From NCBI GenBank assembly GCA_023260175.1, contig JALQWD010000146.1, forward strand, positions 1 to 18,265: a DNA stretch of 18,265 nt. The letters run 5' to 3'. Under the pieces are notes generated by a model. The model was not told the DNA's origin. It was given only the letters and a program-made list of their open reading frames with translations, and did not search any database. The DNA is from Candidatus Nanopelagicaceae bacterium. GTDB taxonomy: Bacteria > Actinomycetota > Actinomycetes > Nanopelagicales > Nanopelagicaceae. The position numbers were made by a program, and so were the translations under genes. Every line of letters begins with the position of its first letter. Position 1 is the stretch's first letter. Positions 7,076-14,489 of this stretch are shown one piece after another.

Positions 7076-7635
7076 TAATTTCCTCTGCCAAACATGTTGT
7101 GTGGTGAAACTTTGATGATTGGATCTTGCCCATTAGCCGCTGCTAAACCAAACCAATCTGATTCTCTGATTTCCTTCATTGCGGCTTTTCTATCCTCATC
7201 TGACAGTCGATCTATGAAGAGAATTCCGTCTAAGTGATCAGTTTCATGTTGAAGTGCACGCGCTAGAAATTCAGTGCCTTCAATAATTACTGGATCGCCA
7301 TACATGTTGAAACCCTTTGCCACGGCTCGAAAGGCGCGAGGGGTGTTATATCTAAGTTCAGGAAATGATAAACATCCTTCTTCGCCCTCTTGCAACTCAT
7401 CTGAGAGATCTAAGGTCGGATTAACAAGATGTCCAACCTCGTCATCAACATCCCAAGTAAATACTCGTAGCGGAACTCCGATTTGAGGTGCAGCAAGTCC
7501 TGCGCCAGGGGCATCTTGCATGGTTTCAATTAAGTCTTTTACCAATTTGCGAAGCTCTTTATCAAAAGTGGTTACTGGAGCTGCCGGCGAGGCAAGTACA
7601 GGATCACCGAAGAGGCGAATTGGTTGGATAGACAT
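7075..7635 (-). CDS. def: Peptide deformylase
   Basis: Removes the formyl group from nascent proteins. The 186-residue protein contains all three family motifs: GAGLAAPQIG (44-53), EGCLS (86-90) and QHETDHLDG (129-137). Metal ligands are Cys88, His130 and His134, and Glu131 is the catalytic acid/base. A C-terminal tail (about 165-186) extends beyond the core, as in actinobacterial enzymes. It starts 9 nt after the priA stop with no Shine-Dalgarno; TAGAAT, whose TAG is the priA stop codon, ends exactly 6 nt before the ATG, so a leaderless internal promoter is likely. It overlaps fmt by 1 nt. Confidence 0.96.
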   Translation of the reverse strand: MSIQPIRLFGDPVLASPAAPVTTFDKELRKLVKDLIETMQDAPGAGLAAPQIGVPLRVFTWDVDDEVGHLVNPTLDLSDELQEGEEGCLSFPELRYNTPRAFRAVAKGFNMYGDPVIIEGTEFLARALQHETDHLDGILFIDRLSDEDRKAAMKEIRESDWFGLAAANGQDPIIKVSPHNMFGRGN

Positions 7636-7647
7636 GTCGTAATTCTA
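7636..7647 (-). promoter_or_regulatory. Putative leaderless promoter for def-fmt-rsmB
   Basis: On the minus strand TAGAAT at 7647-7642 is followed by 6 nt (TACGAC) and then the def ATG at 7635. The hexamer overlaps the TAG stop codon of priA. No Shine-Dalgarno is available for def, which favours leaderless initiation. A -35 box is not obvious. Confidence 0.5.
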
Positions 7648-9333
7648 ACCGAGCAAATATGGATCTACTCGCAACTTCAAAAGCTCTTTACCACTCATCG
7701 AACGCCTCTTTTGGAACTCATAAATAAAGTGCAGAACTGCTGCCGCATCTTTCATTTTGAAGAATATTGATATAACACCATCTAAGTTATGTACCTTGGT
7801 TGCAGCAGGCAATCTACCCTCACGTAAGGCGGCTATAAAACCAGTGTAAATGCGTTCCGCTTCACCACTCTTGATTAGAAGATGTCTGGAATACGGAGGC
7901 AATTCTGCTTCAGCTAAATCGCTCAATATTCGTGAAAGATACGGAATCGGATTCCACTTAATGAGTGAATTTACTGCCGGATGTTCAGACCGCTCCACCA
8001 TCAAAACATTGCCATTCGATAGCGCTGCATATTTAAATATGGTTGAAAGATATCGTTCTTCGCTGCGCATATCAGAGCCCAACGAAATACCTTCCAGGAG
8101 TAGAACGGCTGAATATTGTAATGTCGGTGCCGCACCTACCGTTGCCAAAACTATAGATCTTTTCGAAATTTCGCCCGAGATTTCCTTATCCGCTGTTGCG
8201 ATATGAATTGCTGTATTGCTAAACGTTCTACCAAAATCCTCGGCGATTCGCTCTATTCCTCGTCCAATTAGGTAAATTCGTTCGCTCTTACAGAATGCGC
8301 AGCGCCATTCATGAACCTGTTTAGCGCATAGGACGCATTTTGGAGGTGCGCTCTTGCTAGTTTTCGTTAACTTGCCACCACAATCGCATTTGGCAATGTT
8401 CTTGCAGTTTGCGCAACTAATAGCCAGTCCGTAACCCTTACTTGGAGCAACTACCAGAACCGGACCTTTAACCAGCGATTCTTTGAAACTTTTAACTAAT
8501 GCGCTTGGCAGTATCTCTCCTTGCAAACTTGGTCTTGCAAATACCTTCGTCTTACCGGAGCCAGGTTTGAAACTTATGTAGCCGCTCTCTACTAACCGAA
8601 CCATTTCAAACGACGGCGAATACCCAATAAAGAGTAAATTTTCAGAGAGAATTTCAGAGCGAAGTAGCGCCACATCCCGGCTGTTAAACCCCGGACTTTT
8701 CAACTCGAAATGATGTTCTGATTCTTCTCTAACCACAATTAAGTTTTTGTAAGTAATCGGCGATAGAACACCGCTACGAAGAGCTACATCAAATTCCTCG
8801 TTCTCTAGTTCTCTTGCAATACGCACCTCTGGCACTATTACTAACGTTGAACCGTCTTTGGCGCTGCGATTGGCGATCTGGCGAATCGCTGATATTTCAT
8901 CAATATCACTCGATAGTTGTAGGTAAGTACGTTTGCCAGAACCTTGAGTTAGCTCTTCGTTTTTCACTCTATATTTGGTCACAAAGCGCAGCACATCGAA
9001 AATCGGTACTGCCCAGCGATGAGCCACGGCTTTATAGAGATCAATGTGGCGCTCTGACAAACGTACGCCTTTAGCTCCTCTATTTATCGGAGAAACTTTG
9101 CTAACTGCGCTTTTGGGCCCCCTTTTAGTTACCAAACCAAGGCAGTTTCGCCCATTAAAAGGTACCGAGACCCAATCGCCTATCTGGATATCGAATTTTG
9201 CCGGCAATGAGTAATCAAACTCTTGATCTAAATGAAAGACACCAGTATCTACCAATACCGATAGATATGGATCTACAGTCGCAAGTTGAACTTTACCTAC
9301 TCGCTCACTCTTCAACTTAAGTGGCGTAGACAT
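7645..9333 (-). CDS. priA: Primosomal protein N' (PriA), helicase-degenerate actinobacterial type
   Basis: A 562-residue PriA homologue, shorter than the ~730-residue E. coli helicase. The N-terminal DNA-binding part (about 20-100, including WVSVPFNGRNCLGLVTKR) is recognisable. The zinc module has eight cysteines: 307, 310, 316, 318, 333, 336, 345 and 348. The usual Walker A (GSGKTE) is not present in the proper context; the region reads GSGKRTYLQLSS. The DEEH motif is replaced by VREESEHH (201-208), ahead of the conserved NSRDVALLR segment. ATP-driven helicase activity is therefore unlikely, as in other actinobacterial PriA proteins; a role as a fork-binding loading platform is inferred. It starts at ATG 9333, 14 nt after metK, with no clear Shine-Dalgarno. 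Confidence 0.88.
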   Translation of the reverse strand: MSTPLKLKSERVGKVQLATVDPYLSVLVDTGVFHLDQEFDYSLPAKFDIQIGDWVSVPFNGRNCLGLVTKRGPKSAVSKVSPINRGAKGVRLSERHIDLYKAVAHRWAVPIFDVLRFVTKYRVKNEELTQGSGKRTYLQLSSDIDEISAIRQIANRSAKDGSTLVIVPEVRIARELENEEFDVALRSGVLSPITYKNLIVVREESEHHFELKSPGFNSRDVALLRSEILSENLLFIGYSPSFEMVRLVESGYISFKPGSGKTKVFARPSLQGEILPSALVKSFKESLVKGPVLVVAPSKGYGLAISCANCKNIAKCDCGGKLTKTSKSAPPKCVLCAKQVHEWRCAFCKSERIYLIGRGIERIAEDFGRTFSNTAIHIATADKEISGEISKRSIVLATVGAAPTLQYSAVLLLEGISLGSDMRSEERYLSTIFKYAALSNGNVLMVERSEHPAVNSLIKWNPIPYLSRILSDLAEAELPPYSRHLLIKSGEAERIYTGFIAALREGRLPAATKVHNLDGVISIFFKMKDAAAVLHFIYEFQKRRSMSGKELLKLRVDPYLLG

Positions 9334-9347
9334 TTCTATCTTTTCGA

Positions 9348-10538
9348 CTATTTAACTGCAGCAGCTAACTTGCTTGCGCGATCAGTGCTCTCCCAAGTGA
9401 ATTCAGGAAGTTCACGACCAAAATGTCCATAAGCGCTTGTCTTTGAATAAATCGGACGGAGCAAATTAAGGTCGCGAATAATTGCAGCAGGACGTAGATC
9501 GAAAACTGAAAGAACAGCGTCTTGAATTCTAGCTACCGGAACTTTTTCGGTTCCGAAAGTTTCAACAAAAAGACCTACGGGCTGAGCTTTGCCAATCGCA
9601 TAAGCAACTTGAACTTCGCAGCGATCAGCTAAACCTGCAGCTACAACGTTCTTTGCTACCCAACGCATTGCGTAGGCTGCAGAGCGATCTACTTTTGAAG
9701 GATCTTTGCCGCTAAAAGCGCCACCACCATGACGAGCCATTCCACCGTAAGTATCAACAATAATCTTTCGACCGGTTAGCCCTGCGTCGCCCATTGGGCC
9801 GCCAACTACGAAACGACCAGTTGGATTGATAAGTGTGCGTAAATTGCTCTTAGGAAGATCAATCTTTGCAAGAACTGGGTTAATTACATGTTCGATAATT
9901 TCTGGTGTTAGCTTTTTAGCGACATCGATATCAGCATGATGTTGACTAGAAATAACAACGGTATCTAACGCAACAGCTTTATCGCCATCGTACTCAATTG
10001 TCACTTGCGTTTTGCCATCAGGACGGAGGTAACCCAGCGCGCCAGACTTGCGTACTTTAGAGAGTTGTTGAGCTAATTCATGTGCCAACCAAATTGGTAA
10101 CGGCATCAATTCCTTTGTGTCATTGCATGCATAACCGAACATTAAACCTTGATCGCCTGCGCCTTGTAGGTCTAACGGATCTGCTGAAGATTGAACGCGC
10201 TCTTCATATGCATCGTCAACACCTTGCGCAATGTCTGGAGATTGCTGACCGATTGAAATTGAAACGCCGCAAGAATTTCCATCGAAACCCTTATCTGAAG
10301 AATCATACCCAATTCCTAGAACAGTCTCGCGAACAATGGTATTCACATCCGCATAACCATTAGTGGTTACTTCTCCAGCAACGTGAACCTGACCTGTTGT
10401 GATTAGGGTTTCTACAGCTACACGACTTTTGGAGTCCTGCGAAAGCAAAGAATCAAGGATTGCATCTGAAATCTGATCTGCGATTTTATCTGGGTGACCT
10501 TCGGTCACAGATTCGCTAGTAAATAGGCGCTTAGACAT
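9348..10538 (-). CDS. metK: S-adenosylmethionine synthetase
   Basis: Makes S-adenosylmethionine from methionine and ATP. The 396-residue length is standard. Motifs include [16 protein letters not shown] (catalytic His15), the ATP motif [12 protein letters not shown] (126-137) and the P-loop-like [16 protein letters not shown] (271-286). It overlaps the end of coaBC by 8 nt, and its product supplies the SAM used by RsmB encoded downstream. There is no close Shine-Dalgarno; TAAACT ends 6 nt before the ATG, inside the coaBC coding region, suggesting a leaderless internal promoter. No SAM riboswitch is possible in the available space. Confidence 0.97.
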   Translation of the reverse strand: MSKRLFTSESVTEGHPDKIADQISDAILDSLLSQDSKSRVAVETLITTGQVHVAGEVTTNGYADVNTIVRETVLGIGYDSSDKGFDGNSCGVSISIGQQSPDIAQGVDDAYEERVQSSADPLDLQGAGDQGLMFGYACNDTKELMPLPIWLAHELAQQLSKVRKSGALGYLRPDGKTQVTIEYDGDKAVALDTVVISSQHHADIDVAKKLTPEIIEHVINPVLAKIDLPKSNLRTLINPTGRFVVGGPMGDAGLTGRKIIVDTYGGMARHGGGAFSGKDPSKVDRSAAYAMRWVAKNVVAAGLADRCEVQVAYAIGKAQPVGLFVETFGTEKVPVARIQDAVLSVFDLRPAAIIRDLNLLRPIYSKTSAYGHFGRELPEFTWESTDRASKLAAAVK

Positions 10539-11712
10539 TGGCAGAGTTTAACCTTTCTGCGACCCTATCCAGCAAACGTGTCGCGAGTAATTCCTTACTA
10601 ATTTCTGTGATTTTCTCTTCACTGCTCTTGTCGATGAGAAAGCCCGATGTATTTGCAGAGCCGAAAATGGCTCCATCAGCGATGTCATTGGCGTAGATGA
10701 GATCCAGACCTTTAGATTCAAGTTTTCTTTTACCTTCTTGCAAAAGATTTGCATTCTCTTCTGCTGCAAACCCAACCATCAATTGATTTTCCTTCTTTGA
10801 TGAAAGACCGGCAAGCAGGTCGGGGTTTTCAATTAGTTCAAGGTTTTTGTAATCACTCTTTTTAACTTTACCTTCAGTTGCAATTGGGCGGGCATCGCTT
10901 ACTGCAGCAGCCATAATCAAAACATCGCATTTTGGGAACTCGGAATCAAGTGCCTTTGATAAATCGGCCGTACTCTCAACACTTATTACTTTAGCTCCGA
11001 ATAGATCCGAAGTTGAAACATTGGCTGCAATAAGAGTGACTTCTGCGCCACGAGCAATTGCGCCACGAGCGATTGAAATACCTTGTCGCCCACTTGATCG
11101 ATTGCCAATGTAACGAACATCGTCGATTGCTTCTCGAGTTCCACCAGTTGTTATCAAGACTTTCCTGCCACTCAAATCCCTCTTAACCGAGACATTGTTC
11201 TGAAAATAATCGATTATGTCGTTTGTTTCAGGAAAGCGACCAATTCCACTATCACCGCCGGTTAGTTTTCCAGTCGCAGGATTCATTACTTGAAAACCCA
11301 ATTGGCGCAATTTCGACACGTTCCCTTGGGTTGTTCCGTTTAGCCACATCTTTGGGTGCATTGCCGGCACAACCATTTTTGGAGCGCTACTTGCCAATAC
11401 AGAGTTGGTTAACAAATCATCTGCTCTACCTGCTGCCAAGCGAGCGATTAAATCTGCAGTTGCAGGAGCAATGATTATGTAATCGGCGCTCTCGCCTTGC
11501 TTAACATGATTTACCCCGGCTACTTCTTGCCAGACTTCGGTATTTACAGATCTTCCAGATAGTGCTTCCCAGGTAGCTTTGCCAACAAAATTTAAACTAG
11601 CTGGAGTGGGAATTACCGTTACGCCGTGACCTAAATCTTGCAAACGTCTTAATAGATCGCATGACTTATAAGCGGCGATTCCGCCGCCTACTCCGAGCAG
11701 AATCTCGGACAT
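10531..11712 (-). CDS. coaBC: Bifunctional phosphopantothenoylcysteine decarboxylase/phosphopantothenate-cysteine ligase
   Basis: Performs two consecutive steps of coenzyme A biosynthesis. The 393 residues comprise an N-terminal FMN-dependent CoaC domain (1-175) with [11 protein letters not shown] (7-17), catalytic His69 and PAMHPKMW (116-123; the actinobacterial form of the PAMN motif), and [11 protein letters not shown] in place of the Cys-containing substrate flap. The C-terminal CoaB domain (about 183-393) starts with [19 protein letters not shown] and contains the lysine-rich [19 protein letters not shown] active-site region. Length is typical. It lies 17 nt downstream of rpoZ. A TAATAA 7 nt before the ATG might act as a -10 but is not a good match. 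Confidence 0.95.
   Translation of the reverse strand: MSEILLGVGGGIAAYKSCDLLRRLQDLGHGVTVIPTPASLNFVGKATWEALSGRSVNTEVWQEVAGVNHVKQGESADYIIIAPATADLIARLAAGRADDLLTNSVLASSAPKMVVPAMHPKMWLNGTTQGNVSKLRQLGFQVMNPATGKLTGGDSGIGRFPETNDIIDYFQNNVSVKRDLSGRKVLITTGGTREAIDDVRYIGNRSSGRQGISIARGAIARGAEVTLIAANVSTSDLFGAKVISVESTADLSKALDSEFPKCDVLIMAAAVSDARPIATEGKVKKSDYKNLELIENPDLLAGLSSKKENQLMVGFAAEENANLLQEGKRKLESKGLDLIYANDIADGAIFGSANTSGFLIDKSSEEKITEISKELLATRLLDRVAERLNSANV
10539..10550 (-). promoter_or_regulatory. Putative leaderless promoter for metK
   Basis: On the minus strand TAAACT at 10550-10545 is followed by 6 nt (CTGCCA) and the metK ATG at 10538. The same hexamer at the same distance precedes the ACT gene at 2250. 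The element lies within the last codons of coaBC. No strong -35 box is seen. Confidence 0.5.
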
Positions 11713-11729
11713 ATTAGAGTTATTAAAAC

Positions 11730-11978
11730 CTAGTTTGTAGGTTCAAGGCTTTCGATGGTTAATAGACCATCGTTGATTTCGCGCATTGCGATTGAAAGAG
11801 GCTTCTCATGAACATGGGTCTCTACAAGCGGACCAACATATTCGAGCAAGCCTTCTGAAAGCTGTGAGTAATAAGCATTGATCTGACGCGCACGCTTTGC
11901 CGCGTAAAGCACCAAGCTGTACTTCGAACCGCTCTTCTCAAGTAGTTCATCGATTGGTGGGTTTGTAATGCCGTCCAT
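11730..11978 (-). CDS. rpoZ: RNA polymerase omega subunit
   Basis: An 82-residue omega subunit that helps assemble RNA polymerase by chaperoning the beta-prime subunit. The diagnostic block is [20 protein letters not shown] (about 17-36), followed by a short acidic C-terminal region ([16 protein letters not shown]). Starting at ATG 11978, it has a strong Shine-Dalgarno (AGGAG, about 5 nt upstream) and sits 10 nt after the guanylate kinase stop. The gmk-rpoZ-coaBC order is conserved across actinobacteria. The TAG stop is 17 nt before coaBC. Confidence 0.94.
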   Translation of the reverse strand: MDGITNPPIDELLEKSGSKYSLVLYAAKRARQINAYYSQLSEGLLEYVGPLVETHVHEKPLSIAMREINDGLLTIESLEPTN

Positions 11979-11988
11979 GTCTCTCCTG

Positions 11989-12873
11989 TTAACGCTTTCG
12001 ATCTGCGGCCAAAGATACCAGTTCGGATATCACTCTATCCAATTGGTCATTTACCATCACATAATCAAACTCATTTTGAGCGGCCATCTCCTCTTGAGCA
12101 AGGGCTAAACGCTCTGCTCTGCGCTCCTCAGAGTCTGTTCCTCGAGCTTCTAAGCGCTTAACCAGCTCTTCCCATGAAGGTGGAGCGATAAAGACTAATT
12201 TTGCATCTGGCGATGATTTACGAACTTGTCTTGCTCCATCAATTTCAATTTCAAGAATTACATTCAAGCCTTTATTGAGTTTCTCTTGAACTTGAGAGGC
12301 AGGGGTTCCATATTTATTTCCAGCAAATTCCGCCCACTCTAAGAACTGCCCGGTTGAGATTCTCTTCTGGAATTCTTCATCTGAGATATAGAAATAATCA
12401 ACCCCGTCACGTTCGCCTGCTCTGGGTGTTCTTGTTGTAGCTGATACAGATACCCAGAATTCAGGATGATCCGCTATTGCTTTAGTAATGGTTGATTTGC
12501 CGACCCCACCAGGACCCGAAAGCACAAACAATTTTCCAGGACGGATTGCACCAGTTGGTGGAGCGAACTCCTTTTTCAACTTTTGCAACTGTAGAACTCC
12601 TAAACCTTGGATACGTCTGGTGTTAGAAATACCTAACTTTTCCAATATTGATGAGACTCTAACTTTACCGACACCAGGAATGGATTCCAAAAGTTCGGAT
12701 ACGCGCATCTTTGAGATTGCCTCATTGGTGGCAGCAAGTTCTATTACTTGCAGAAGTCTTAGCTCCCCAGATTTAACCTGTTCCTTTATTGCCGCACGTG
12801 TGCGTCTTGCAACCTTCGCGCTCTCTAGCGCCGCAGTACGTTGCTCTGGAGTTAGCTTTGGAGGCGTTGGCAA
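11989..12873 (-). CDS. gmk: mIHF-guanylate kinase fusion protein
   Basis: A single 294-residue frame encodes two domains. Residues 1-103 match actinobacterial integration host factor (mIHF): [18 protein letters not shown] helix, [18 protein letters not shown] with a helix-hairpin-helix (65-77), and TRRIQGLG, which binds DNA and shapes the nucleoid. Residues ~112-294 are guanylate kinase (GMP + ATP to GDP + ADP): P-loop GPGGVGKST (120-128), GMP site [18 protein letters not shown] (144-161) and the lid arginines near 270. In Mycobacterium and Streptomyces these are adjacent separate genes. No stop or plausible ATG lies between the domains; GTG at residue 117 is too close to the P-loop to serve as a Gmk start. 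The start codon is TTG at 12873, directly after and in frame with the pyrF stop. A GAGG lies about 11 nt upstream. Confidence 0.92.
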   Translation of the reverse strand: MPTPPKLTPEQRTAALESAKVARRTRAAIKEQVKSGELRLLQVIELAATNEAISKMRVSELLESIPGVGKVRVSSILEKLGISNTRRIQGLGVLQLQKLKKEFAPPTGAIRPGKLFVLSGPGGVGKSTITKAIADHPEFWVSVSATTRTPRAGERDGVDYFYISDEEFQKRISTGQFLEWAEFAGNKYGTPASQVQEKLNKGLNVILEIEIDGARQVRKSSPDAKLVFIAPPSWEELVKRLEARGTDSEERRAERLALAQEEMAAQNEFDYVMVNDQLDRVISELVSLAADRKR

Positions 12874-13560
12874 TTAACTTAACGCCTCTTCGCAAATAGC
12901 TTTAGCTGCATCGGAGATATTTGCAGCGCCTGTGATTGGTCTACCGATAACCAGAAAATTGGCACCAGCGACAATCGCGCTCTTTGGATCCATTACGCGC
13001 TTTTGATCATCGCTTCCAGCAGTGGCCTTTGGTCTAATTCCTGGAGTAATAATTGCGACATCACTAGGAATTGCCTGGCGAATACCTTCGATTTCAAGTG
13101 GCGAACAGACAATTGCTCTAGCGCCCGCCGTTGTTGCTAACTTAGCTAAACCAATTGCACGTTCCAAAGGTGTGCCCAAATAACCAATTTCTATTAGATC
13201 TTCTTGCCCTAAAGAGGTCAATATTGTTACCGCAGTTATATCTGTTTCTGGTGCGCTCTTAACTGCGCCAGCAATCATGGCGGATCCGCCACTTGCATGC
13301 ACTGTAAGGAAGCGCGGCTTTAGATGAGCTACTTGTAATGATGCATTAGCAACAGTGTTGGGAATATCGTGCAATTTTAAATCAAGAAAAATCTGACAAT
13401 CAGTTTCACGTTGAATTTCCGCTACACCAGCTGGCCCAAACTTAAGAAAGAATTCAAGCCCTAACTTATAGACGCCGATTGATCCAGCAGTTTTAGCGAT
13501 CCACTCTTTGGCAGTATCTAAGCTATCTGTGTCCATCGCCAGAATAATTGGTGAACTCAT
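12874..13560 (-). CDS. pyrF: Orotidine 5'-phosphate decarboxylase, type 1
   Basis: Converts OMP to UMP, the last step of de novo pyrimidine synthesis. The 228-residue protein is of the short type 1 family. The catalytic array DLKLHDIPNTV (Asp60, Lys62, Asp65) is intact, as are the phosphate-binding loops ITPGIRP and FLVIGRPIT. Many actinobacteria, including Mycobacterium and Streptomyces, instead carry the longer type 2 enzyme at this operon position. The start ATG at 13560 overlaps the pyrD stop (ATGA) and has the best Shine-Dalgarno in the window (GGGAGGAG). Its TAA stop is immediately followed, in the same frame, by the TTG start of the mIHF-Gmk fusion. Confidence 0.95.
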   Translation of the reverse strand: MSSPIILAMDTDSLDTAKEWIAKTAGSIGVYKLGLEFFLKFGPAGVAEIQRETDCQIFLDLKLHDIPNTVANASLQVAHLKPRFLTVHASGGSAMIAGAVKSAPETDITAVTILTSLGQEDLIEIGYLGTPLERAIGLAKLATTAGARAIVCSPLEIEGIRQAIPSDVAIITPGIRPKATAGSDDQKRVMDPKSAIVAGANFLVIGRPITGAANISDAAKAICEEALS

Positions 13561-14489
13561 AGCTCCTCCCTGTGAGCATAACCAACCGCTTCCTTAACAC
13601 TTGAAAAACCTTTTTGCTGCAGAATCTCGCGAAGTTCATTTTGAATACGGTAGATAGCTGATGGGTCACCGAATGATGCAGTACCAACTGAAACGCCAGA
13701 TGCTCCAGCAAGAATCATTTCAAATGCATCTTTACCGGTTGCTACTCCGCCCATACCAAGGATTGAAACATTTGGTAGCGCTTCACGAACCTGGTAGATC
13801 GCGCGGACTGCTATTGGTCTAATGGCTGGACCTGATAGTCCGCCAGTTCGACCTCCTAAATGTGGACGCATAGTGTCGGTATTGATGACCATTCCCAAGA
13901 CTGTATTAATCATCGCAATTCCATCTGCGCCAGCATTAAGAACTGCTGATGCAATAGAGGCAATATTCGTAACATCTGGTGTTAATTTTGCAAGTATCGG
14001 CAGATCGCCGCCAATAATTCCTCTTACGTTCCTCACCACATCCGAAGCGCTATTTGGATCGCAAGCGAATACGAGTCCGCGATTTTCAACGTTTGGACAT
14101 GAAATATTTACCTCTACTGCAGAGATTCCTGATACTCCGCGGAGCTTGCGTGCCAGAACCGCATACTCTTCAGCGGTTTCACCAGCGATAGAAACAATAA
14201 TTCGTGCACCTTGTGCCGCTAACCATGGAATGTCATCTGATAAAAAGGAATCTATTCCTGGACCTTGTAATCCAATTGAATTGAGCATTCCGCTTGGTGT
14301 TTCAGCCATTCTCGGTGTTGGTCGACCCGCACGTGGCTTTAACATAATTGATTTCGTTACAACTGCACCGATTTCGCGCAGTGGAAAGAATTGCGAAAGT
14401 TCTTTACCGCTACTTGCGCATCCGCTGGCAGTGAAAAGTGGCGCAGGAAACCAGGCACCGCCTAGTGTTGTCGAGAAATCTAGCGTCAT
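13557..14489 (-). CDS. pyrD: Dihydroorotate dehydrogenase, class 1B catalytic subunit
   Basis: Oxidises dihydroorotate to orotate with FMN. With the ATG at 14489 the protein is 310 residues. The active-site base is a cysteine (Cys131 in EVNISCPNVE), which with the adjacent pyrK identifies the cytosolic, NAD-linked class 1B enzyme rather than the membrane, quinone-linked class 2. Lys46 (TKSIM) and the FMN phosphate loops GGVATGKDAF and GVSVGTA are present. The frame extends upstream to another ATG at 14513; 14489 is chosen because it makes an ATGA overlap with the pyrK stop and places the start at the family's usual position before LDFSTTLGG. It overlaps pyrF by 4 nt. Confidence 0.95.
   Translation of the reverse strand: MTLDFSTTLGGAWFPAPLFTASGCASSGKELSQFFPLREIGAVVTKSIMLKPRAGRPTPRMAETPSGMLNSIGLQGPGIDSFLSDDIPWLAAQGARIIVSIAGETAEEYAVLARKLRGVSGISAVEVNISCPNVENRGLVFACDPNSASDVVRNVRGIIGGDLPILAKLTPDVTNIASIASAVLNAGADGIAMINTVLGMVINTDTMRPHLGGRTGGLSGPAIRPIAVRAIYQVREALPNVSILGMGGVATGKDAFEMILAGASGVSVGTASFGDPSAIYRIQNELREILQQKGFSSVKEAVGYAHREEL

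Noticed and set aside
8281..8410. Cysteine-rich segment in the priA region as an independent zinc-finger gene
   Set aside because: It is in the same continuous frame as PriA and occupies the position of the PriA zinc-binding insertion.
9334..9347. SAM riboswitch, attenuator or tRNA in gaps around metK
   Set aside because: Gaps are 14 nt or overlapping, too small for any structured RNA; no tRNA-like cloverleaf was recognised in the window.
12520..12531. Internal GTG/TTG codons as a separate gmk start (residues 115-117 of the fusion)
   Set aside because: They lie only 3-5 residues before the P-loop and would remove most of the first beta strand; no Shine-Dalgarno or upstream stop is present.
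12488..12877. 129-residue plus-strand frame opposite mIHF-Gmk
   Set aside because: It mirrors the fusion gene codon for codon and shows no family resemblance; the minus strand carries strongly conserved motifs.
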